DNA of 64,000 bases. It comes from PALSA-612 sp963742925 (GTDB lineage Bacteria; Actinomycetota; Thermoleophilia; Gaiellales; Gaiellaceae). The stretch lies in assembly GCA_963742925.1 (NCBI GenBank), contig CAVUNV010000003.1, forward strand, positions 80,001-144,000, read 5' to 3'. Positions 57,993 to 64,000 of this stretch are shown one piece after another. Position numbers and translations under genes: made by a program. The stretch's first letter is position 1. Each line of letters begins with the position of its first letter. The notes beneath the pieces were generated by a model. It worked only from the letters and a program-made list of their open reading frames with translations, was not told the DNA's origin and did not search any database.

Positions 57993-60900
57993 GAGACAGC
58001 GGCTTCGCCGAGCAGCGCCTTCACCTCGGCGTAGAAGTCCGTGTCGGGGCGCACGCGGTAGGCCGGGCCGAGCTCGAGCACCCGCATTCCCTCGGACGTC
58101 TCGAGCGCGAGGACGACCTTGGCCTCCCCCGGGAAGTCGCGCACCACGTGCGAGAGGTCGCGCACGATCCCCGCCGGCGCGCGACGGGCATCCACCTTGA
58201 GCCTGACCTCGCCCGGCGTCTGCGTCAGCTCGAACTCCGACACCTCGATCGCGATCAGCTTCGTCTCACCCTCCTGCTTGTGGTCGACGCGGCCCTTGAC
58301 GACGAGGATGCGGTCGGCCTCGAGCAGCTCGCGCGACGACGCGAAGACGGAGTTGAAGACCACGACCTCCGCGCCGCCGGTGAGGTCGTCGAGGCGGGCG
58401 AACACCATCGGGTCGCCCTTCTTCGTCGTCAGCTGCTTGAGCGTCGAGACGATGCCTCCGATCGTCACCACCTCTCCGTCGCGGCGTCGCTCGAGCTCGG
58501 CGAGCGGGAGGTCGACGCGGCGGCGCAGCTGGTCGCGCACGCGGTCGAGCGGATGCTCGGAGACGTAGAGCCCGAGCGTCTCCTTCTCGAGCCGGAGCAG
58601 CTCGCCCTTCTCGTACTCGTCCGGGCGGATCGCGGGATGGTGGGCGCGCTGCGGTGCTCCCGCCTCCTCGCCGCCGCCGAGGTCGAAGATCGACGACTGC
58701 CCGGCGAGGCGGTCGGCCTGCTGGCGCCCGCCCCAGTGCAGCGCGTGCTCGACCACGTCGAGCATGCCCTTGCGCGAGGCCCCCGTCGAATCGAGCCCTC
58801 CGCACTTGACGAGCGACTCGAGCGCGCGCTTGTTCACGACCTGCGGGTCGACCCGGTCGGTGAAGTCCCAGATCGACGTGAACGGGCCGCCCTCCTCGCG
58901 CGCCGCGACGATCGCCCGGCACGCCGACTCGCCGACGTTCTTGACCGCGTTCAGGCCGAAGCGGATCTTGCGCTCGACGACCGCGAAGTCGATCTGCGAG
59001 GCGTTCACGTCGGGCGGCAGCACCTCGATGCCCATCTCGTGGCAGGCGTTGACGTAGAAGGGCACGCGGTCCTTCGTGTTCATCACCGACGAGATCAGCG
59101 CCGCCATGTACTGGGCCGGGTAGTGAGCCTTCAGGTAGGCCGTGCGGTAGGCGATCAGCGCGTAGCAGGCCGAGTGCGCCTTGTTGAACGAGTAGTCCTG
59201 CGACTGCTCCATGTCCTTCCAGAGCTGCTCCGCCACGGACGGCGGCGTGCCGCTCGCGGCGCATCCCGCGAGGAACTGCTGCTTCAACGACGCCATCAGC
59301 GAGTGGATCTTCTTGCCGATCGCCTTGCGGAGATCGTCCGCCTCGGCGGGCGAGAACCCGGCGATCTGCTTGGCGATCTCCAGGTACTGCTCCTGGTAGA
59401 TGCAGATCCCGTAGGTCCCTGCGGTCAGGGCCTCGAGCCGCGGATCGATGTAGCTGACCGTCTCCTGCCGGTTCTTCCGGCGCGCGTAGACGGGGATGTA
59501 CGTCATCGGGCCCGGCCGGTAGAGAGCGTTCAGGGCGATCAGGTCCTCGAACTCGGTGGGCTTCACCTGGCGTAGCGCCTCGCGCATGCCCGACGACTCG
59601 AACTGGAACACGCCGGTCGCGTCACCGCGGGCCAGCATCTCGAACGTCTCCCGGTCGTCGAGCGGGAGCGTCCCGATGTCGAGGTCGCCGACGAGGCGAA
59701 CAGCCTCGTCGATCACGTCGAGGTTGCGCAGGCCGAGGAAGTCCATCTTGAGCAGGCCGAGCTTCTCGACATCGCCCATCGGGAACTGCGTCACGATCTC
59801 CTGGTCGGCCCCCTTTTGCTGCAGAGGCACGACGTCGGTGAGCGGCCGATCGGCGATGACGACCCCGGCAGCATGGATCGAGTCGGCTCGGACGAGCCCC
59901 TCGAGCGGCTTCGCGAGGTCGACGATCTCGCGAACCTGCGGGTCGGCGTCGTAAGCGGCGCGGAGCTCCTGCCCGGGCTTGAGGCTCTCGTCCAGGTACA
60001 CCTTCGGCCCTTCCGGGATCAGCTTCGCGATCCTGTCGACCGTGCCGTAGGGCACCTCGAGCACACGGCCGGCGTCGCGGACGGCGGCGCGCGCCATCAT
60101 CGTCGAGAAGGTGATGATCTGGGCGACGCGGTCGCGACCGTACTTCTCGGCGACGTAGTTGATCACCCGGTCGCGCCCGGCGACGGCGAAGTCGATGTCC
60201 ATGTCCGGCATCGATTTGCGGCCCGGGTTGAGGAAGCGCTCGAACAGCAGGCCGTAGCGCATCGGGTCGACGTCGGTGATCTGCAGGCAGTAGGCGGCGA
60301 GGCTGCCGGCCGCCGAGCCGCGGCCCGGCCCGACCGAGATCCCGTTCCCCTTCGCGAAGCGGACGAAGTCGGAGACGATCAGGAAGTAGTCGGCGAACCC
60401 CATCTCGCGGATCGTCTTCAGCTCGAACTGGAGCCGGTCGCGAAGCTCGGGTGTCTCCTGGCCGAATCGCTCGACGAGCCCCGCCTGGCAGAGCTCGAGC
60501 AGCTCGTCGAACGCCTCGCGGCCCTCGGGCAGCGGGAACTTCGGCAGCAGGATCTGGCCGAGGGCGATCTCGACCGAGCAGCGCTCCGCGATCTCGAGCG
60601 TGCGCGCGAGCGCCTCGGGGTGATCCGGGAAGTCGCCGGCCATCTCCTCGGCGGTCTTGAAGTAGAACTGGTCGGTGTCGAACTTCCAGTGGTTCGGGTT
60701 CTTGAGCGAGTCCCCGGACTGGATGCAGAGCAGCGCCTCGTGCGCCCGCGCGTCGTCGTGACGGAGGTAGTGGACGTCGCCCGTCGCGACGAGCGGCAGG
60801 CCGGTATCGGCGGCGAGCTTCGCGAGCAGCGGGTTGATGCGCTCCTGCTCGGCGAGGCCCGCGTTCTGGATCTCGACGTACGTCGAGTCGCGCCCGAAGA

Positions 60901-61381
60901 TCTGGACGAGCCGGTCGAGGTCGGCGGCGGCGTCGGCCGGCCGGCTCTCCTCGAGCGCCCGCGAGACCCGGCCGGAGAGACAGCCCGAGAGGCAGACGAG
61001 CCCTTTCGCGTGCCGCTCGAGCAGCTCCCAGTCGACGCGCGGCTTGTAGTAGTACCCCTCCAGGTAGCCGAGCGACGAGAGCTTGATCAGATTCCCGTAG
61101 CCCTCGTTCGACTCGGCGAGCAGCGTCAGGTGCGCGTACCCCTTCGCCTGGACGCGGCGGTCGTCCGCGAGATAGACCTCGCAGCCGATGATCGGCTTCA
61201 CGCCGTGCTTGCCGGCCTCCCGGTAGAGCTCGACCGCGCCGGCCAGCGAGCCGTGGTCGGTGAGCGCGACCGCGGGCATCTCGAGCTCGCCCGCCCGGGC
61301 GGCCAGCTCGGGGATCCGGCAGGCCCCGTCCAGGATGGAGTACTCGGAATGGACGTGCAGATGGACGTAGGGCGCGGTCAC
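57989..61381 (-). CDS. dnaE: DNA polymerase III alpha subunit
   Basis: 1130 residues. The N-terminal PHP domain (YVHLHVHSEYSILDGACRI) is followed by the polymerase core with catalytic acidic residues in SMPDMDIDFAVAGRDRVI and the GPGRGSAAGSLAAYCL loop. Then come the fingers and beta-binding region, a helix-hairpin-helix (CGGLDSTGASRKGM) and a C-terminal OB domain (IGGIVSTLKQLTTKKGDPM). It is the replicative polymerase of the DnaE type. Confidence 0.98.
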   Translation of the reverse strand: MTAPYVHLHVHSEYSILDGACRIPELAARAGELEMPAVALTDHGSLAGAVELYREAGKHGVKPIIGCEVYLADDRRVQAKGYAHLTLLAESNEGYGNLIKLSSLGYLEGYYYKPRVDWELLERHAKGLVCLSGCLSGRVSRALEESRPADAAADLDRLVQIFGRDSTYVEIQNAGLAEQERINPLLAKLAADTGLPLVATGDVHYLRHDDARAHEALLCIQSGDSLKNPNHWKFDTDQFYFKTAEEMAGDFPDHPEALARTLEIAERCSVEIALGQILLPKFPLPEGREAFDELLELCQAGLVERFGQETPELRDRLQFELKTIREMGFADYFLIVSDFVRFAKGNGISVGPGRGSAAGSLAAYCLQITDVDPMRYGLLFERFLNPGRKSMPDMDIDFAVAGRDRVINYVAEKYGRDRVAQIITFSTMMARAAVRDAGRVLEVPYGTVDRIAKLIPEGPKVYLDESLKPGQELRAAYDADPQVREIVDLAKPLEGLVRADSIHAAGVVIADRPLTDVVPLQQKGADQEIVTQFPMGDVEKLGLLKMDFLGLRNLDVIDEAVRLVGDLDIGTLPLDDRETFEMLARGDATGVFQFESSGMREALRQVKPTEFEDLIALNALYRPGPMTYIPVYARRKNRQETVSYIDPRLEALTAGTYGICIYQEQYLEIAKQIAGFSPAEADDLRKAIGKKIHSLMASLKQQFLAGCAASGTPPSVAEQLWKDMEQSQDYSFNKAHSACYALIAYRTAYLKAHYPAQYMAALISSVMNTKDRVPFYVNACHEMGIEVLPPDVNASQIDFAVVERKIRFGLNAVKNVGESACRAIVAAREEGGPFTSIWDFTDRVDPQVVNKRALESLVKCGGLDSTGASRKGMLDVVEHALHWGGRQQADRLAGQSSIFDLGGGEEAGAPQRAHHPAIRPDEYEKGELLRLEKETLGLYVSEHPLDRVRDQLRRRVDLPLAELERRRDGEVVTIGGIVSTLKQLTTKKGDPMVFARLDDLTGGAEVVVFNSVFASSRELLEADRILVVKGRVDHKQEGETKLIAIEVSEFELTQTPGEVRLKVDARRAPAGIVRDLSHVVRDFPGEAKVVLALETSEGMRVLELGPAYRVRPDTDFYAEVKALLGEAAVS

Positions 61382-61450
61382 GGGAGGGTCATTGTCGCAC
61401 CCGGACCCGACGACCGAACCGAGCGGGCTCCGGGACGGCAGGACGAACGC

Positions 61451-62020
61451 TCAGCCGTGCAGGTCTCTCGCCCGGGCGATGCGGGCCGCCGTGCGCGCGG
61501 CGCGCAGCGGCTCCGGCGTTCGCATGGCGCCCGTGGCCGTGAGGACGATCTCGAGCGCGGCCTCGGGCATCGTGCGCCACGCCGCGTGGACGCAGATCGG
61601 GTGGGTTCCCTCCTTCGTCCGCAGGAGGTAGCCGACCCGCTCGCCGTCGATTCGAAGCGGCGACGCGGCGCCTCGGACGTCCTCGGGCTCCTCTCCCCGG
61701 GCCAGTAGCGGGCGGTCGGTGAGCCCGACCGTGGGAAGGTCGAGCAGGGCGCCGAGCTGGAGGGCGAGGCCGGCGCGACGAGGGTGGTCACGACCGGTCG
61801 CGTCGACGAGCAACACGTCGGGCAGCTCGACGAGCGCCCGCACGGCCGCCTCGAGCAGCGGCCCTTCACGAAGTGCCAGGAGCCCGGCCTCGTAGCCCTC
61901 CGGGCTGACCGCGCTCGTCACGGCGGTGTCCTCGCCGAGCGCAGCAGCAGCCCAGCCGACGTCGTCCGGACGCCCCCGCCCCGGCTCGGCCTGCGCAAAG
62001 CACACGTAGCAGGCACCCAC
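61451..62020 (-). CDS. Endonuclease V-like protein with altered active site
   Basis: 189 residues as given. EYxxG/REGP-type sequence (GYEAGLLALREGPLL), LLVDATGRDHPRRAGLALQLG and LPTVGLTDRPLL match endonuclease V (Nfi), which cuts DNA or RNA 3' to inosine. The first catalytic Asp (VDVSY-type motif) is replaced: the strand reads VGACYVCFA. The Lys after the PTVGVAK motif is also lost (GLTDR). Coding similarity continues upstream in frame (TPDELIRVQEALAG, about 62100) but there is no ATG/GTG/TTG; a CTG at 62152 with AGGACGG upstream is possible. It is probably inactive or repurposed. Confidence 0.7.
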   Translation of the reverse strand: MGACYVCFAQAEPGRGRPDDVGWAAAALGEDTAVTSAVSPEGYEAGLLALREGPLLEAAVRALVELPDVLLVDATGRDHPRRAGLALQLGALLDLPTVGLTDRPLLARGEEPEDVRGAASPLRIDGERVGYLLRTKEGTHPICVHAAWRTMPEAALEIVLTATGAMRTPEPLRAARTAARIARARDLHG

Positions 62021-62210
62021 GCGGAGGCGCCCGTGGGGCCGGAACGGTGTCCAGGCGGCGCCCGCGAGCGCCTCCTGGACACGGATCAGCTCGTCGGGCG
62101 TCGTGGGCCAGCCCGCACCCGGCCGGAGGTCGTGCCCAGGGTGATTCGTCAGCTTGGCCGTCCTGAACCAGGGTCTCGGCTCGGCGACGGCCGGCGAGCG
62201 AGAGTGTTCT

Positions 62211-62321
62211 CTAGGAGGAGGTGGTTGAATCCGTACCAGCCGACTTCTTCTTCTTCCTCCAGAAGAAGATGACCCCGATCAGCCCGGCGATGAACGCGGA
62301 CTTCTTGTTCAAGAACCTCAT
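62211..62321 (-). CDS. Small membrane protein, 36 residues
   Basis: ATG 62321 with AAAGGAGC seven to eight bases upstream, a very good ribosome-binding site. The peptide is MRFLNKKSA, then a hydrophobic helix (FIAGLIGVIFFW), then RKKKKSAG and a Ser/Thr tail. One membrane pass with a strongly basic flank. It lies between lpdA and the endonuclease V-like gene. No recognised family. Confidence 0.6.
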   Translation of the reverse strand: MRFLNKKSAFIAGLIGVIFFWRKKKKSAGTDSTTSS

Positions 62322-62369
62322 CGATGCTCCTTTCGTCGTTGCGAGGCTATCGCTCCGCTGCGCGGCGCG

Positions 62370-63776
62370 CTAGGCCGGCCGGGCAGCTTTCCGCTTGGGC
62401 GGCAGGTGGATGGCACGTCCGAGCGCCACGAGCCCGGCCTCCTTGATCGCCTCGGAGAGCGTCGGGTGCGCCGCCATGCCGTCGGCCACCGTCTCGACGG
62501 TCGCCTCGGCGTCGAGCGCCACGACACCGGCCTCGATCAGGTCGGTCGCGTGCGGGCCGACGATGACGAGGCCGAGCAACTCGCCGTAGCGGGTCTCGTG
62601 GATCGACTTGACCCAGCCGGTTGTCTCGTTCTGCATCACGGCGCGGGCGTTCGCAACCCAGGGGAACACGCCCACCGAGACCGAGTCGCCGTACTGCTCG
62701 CGCGCCGCGGCCTCCGTCAGGCCGACGCCGGCGATCTCCGGATCCGTGTAGATCGGCCTCGGCACCGCACGGTCGGCCATGACCGCGTCGTGACCCATCG
62801 CGTTCTCGGCCGCCACCTCGCCCTCGCGGAAGGCGGTGTGGGCGAGCTGCCAGTAGCCGGCGCAGTCGCCGACCGCGTAGATGTGGGAGACGGTCGTGCG
62901 GCGATGCTCGTCCGCGGCGATCCCCTTGCGCGGATCGAGCTGCACTCCGATCGCCTCGAGGCCGAGGTCCTGGACGAGCGGGCCGCGGCCGACCGAGACG
63001 AGCATGAGGTCGGCATCCACCTTCTCCCCTTCGCCGAAGTGGACAGTCAGCTTCGAGCCGTCGTCTTCGACCTGCGTGCACTGCTTGCCGGTGTGGACGG
63101 TGATGCCGCGCCGCTTGAACTGCTTGGCGAGCTCCTTCGTCGCGTCCTCGTCCTCCTGGGGGATCAGCGTCGGCAGCATCTCGACGATCGTCACCTCGGA
63201 GCCGAAGCGCTGGAAGATCGAGGCGAACTCGCAGCCGATGATCCCCCCGCCGAGCACGACGAGACGACTCGGCACCTGCTGCTGGGCGAGCAGACCCGTC
63301 GAGTCGACGCAGCGGGGCGAGTCGAGGCCCGGGATCGGCGGTCGCAGCGGAAACGAGCCGGTGGCGACGACCGCGCTCCGGAAGGTCACGTCCTCGGCGC
63401 CTTCGACGGAGATCGAGTTCGCATCCTTGAACCGGCCGGTGCCCTTGACCCACTCGACGCCGTTCGCCTTGAACAGCTGGGCCACGCCCTGGGTCATCTG
63501 CTTGACGACGCCGTCCTTCCAGGCGTTCGCCGCCGCCATGTCGAGCCGCGGCTCGCTCACCTGCACGCCGAACTTCGCGAAGCTCTCCCCCGCGTCCTTG
63601 AGCGCGTGCGCGGTCTGCACCCACGCCTTGGTCGGAATGCAGCCGACGCGCAGGCAGGTGCCGCCGAGCTCCGGCTCCTTCTCGATGCACACCGCCCTGG
63701 CCCCGAGCTGGGCCGCGCGGATCGCGGCCGTGTAGCCCCCCGGCCCGCCGCCCAGAACGGCTACGTCACAGTCCAT
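62370..63776 (-). CDS. lpdA: Dihydrolipoyl dehydrogenase
   Basis: 468 residues. FAD-binding VAVLGGGPGGYTAAIRAA at the N-terminus, the redox pair in GGTCLRVGCIPTK (C-x4-C), NAD-binding LVVLGGGIIGCEFASIF, the second FAD motif IYAVGDCAG and the C-terminal catalytic His-Glu region AAHPTLSEAI. It is the E3 subunit of 2-oxo-acid dehydrogenases or the glycine cleavage system; no E1/E2 gene is in the window. Confidence 0.95.
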   Translation of the reverse strand: MDCDVAVLGGGPGGYTAAIRAAQLGARAVCIEKEPELGGTCLRVGCIPTKAWVQTAHALKDAGESFAKFGVQVSEPRLDMAAANAWKDGVVKQMTQGVAQLFKANGVEWVKGTGRFKDANSISVEGAEDVTFRSAVVATGSFPLRPPIPGLDSPRCVDSTGLLAQQQVPSRLVVLGGGIIGCEFASIFQRFGSEVTIVEMLPTLIPQEDEDATKELAKQFKRRGITVHTGKQCTQVEDDGSKLTVHFGEGEKVDADLMLVSVGRGPLVQDLGLEAIGVQLDPRKGIAADEHRRTTVSHIYAVGDCAGYWQLAHTAFREGEVAAENAMGHDAVMADRAVPRPIYTDPEIAGVGLTEAAAREQYGDSVSVGVFPWVANARAVMQNETTGWVKSIHETRYGELLGLVIVGPHATDLIEAGVVALDAEATVETVADGMAAHPTLSEAIKEAGLVALGRAIHLPPKRKAARPA

Positions 63777-63830
63777 GTCGTTCTCCCGAGATCGCTTGGA
63801 TTCGAGACGATCCTATCGGCGCGTGGCGGA

Positions 63831-63929
63831 TCAGCCGTGCGATGCGGTCGAGACCGCGACGAGGACCGCGGCGACGACCGGAGCGGCTGCGGCGAGGAGC
63901 GCGACGAGCTTTCGCTTCCAGCGGGACAT
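63831..63929 (-). CDS. Possible tiny membrane or exported peptide, 32 residues
   Basis: ATG 63929: MSRWKRKLV, then one hydrophobic Ala/Val helix and a short STASHG end. The positive-then-hydrophobic pattern is like a signal anchor. The ribosome-binding site is weak, so this is tentative. The rest of 63777-64000 shows nothing else recognisable. Confidence 0.3.
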   Translation of the reverse strand: MSRWKRKLVALLAAAAPVVAAVLVAVSTASHG

Positions 63930-64000
63930 GACCGGAGCATCGCGTACGCCGGCTCGCGCGGCAGTGCGGCGAGCAGGCATCTCGTGGTGCGGATAGCCGC

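Overview
The window is 64 kb of high-GC, gene-dense bacterial chromosome. Gene content and order point to a member of the Actinomycetota, probably a deep-branching Thermoleophilia/Gaiellales-like lineage. The evidence is a class II DAHP synthase, an Ino1/phosphatidylinositol-type locus, an RskA-like anti-sigma factor with an ECF sigma factor, many GTG/TTG and apparently leaderless starts, the block priA-def-fmt-rsmB-ribD-ribE-ribBA-ribH-rpmB-recG-rsmD-coaD, and the block aroG-tyrA-plsC-aroA-cmk-der-gpsA-metK. The taxonomic placement is inference. No rRNA, tRNA, CRISPR array, insertion sequence or prophage was seen.

Layout. 1-2075: dnaK-grpE chaperone genes (minus), with a clear promoter. 2113-6479: two tandem M29 aminopeptidases, an ATP-grasp enzyme with a damaged 5' end, moaA and an arsC-like phosphatase. 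6580-11289: an inositol-lipid island with a PAP2 phosphatase, a CDP-alcohol phosphatidyltransferase, an in-frame fusion of a double ribbon-helix-helix DNA-binding region to inositol-1-phosphate synthase preceded by a perfect palindrome, and a GT4 glycosyltransferase fused to a PHP domain. 11332-17909: a divergent UDG-like protein, a presenilin-like polytopic protein, another membrane protein, an RlmD-type methyltransferase, YjbQ, an M3-like peptidase and ferritin. 18064-23555: DUF4331, TPR and NicO-type exporter genes followed by an anti-sigma/ECF sigma pair. 23596-24936: argF and small genes. 24951-38483 (minus): a conserved housekeeping block (coaD, rsmD, recG, rpmB, riboflavin genes, rsmB, fmt, def, priA) ending with an FTR1 iron permease divergent from a DtxR regulator. 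39239-48064 (minus): metK back to class II aroG (shikimate/tyrosine, membrane lipid, der). 48065-50370 (plus): trpS behind a putative Trp leader-peptide attenuator, then a cation/proton antiporter. 50339-55859 (minus): rluB, a thioredoxin-domain protein, scpB, scpA and lgt, interrupted by a plus-strand secreted-protein gene. 56244-64000: a dihaem cytochrome c, a VOC protein, dnaE, a degenerate endonuclease V, a tiny membrane protein and lpdA.

The most unusual items are the RHH-Ino1 fusion with its palindromic operator, the trpS leader peptide, the presenilin-like protein, the twin DtxR-type operators and the GT4-PHP fusion. Five genes (ATP-grasp, the 12.8-kb membrane protein, ribH, rsmB, cax) have disrupted frames. 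Because two of these are housekeeping genes, residual indel errors in the assembly are the simplest explanation, and read-level checking should precede biological interpretation.
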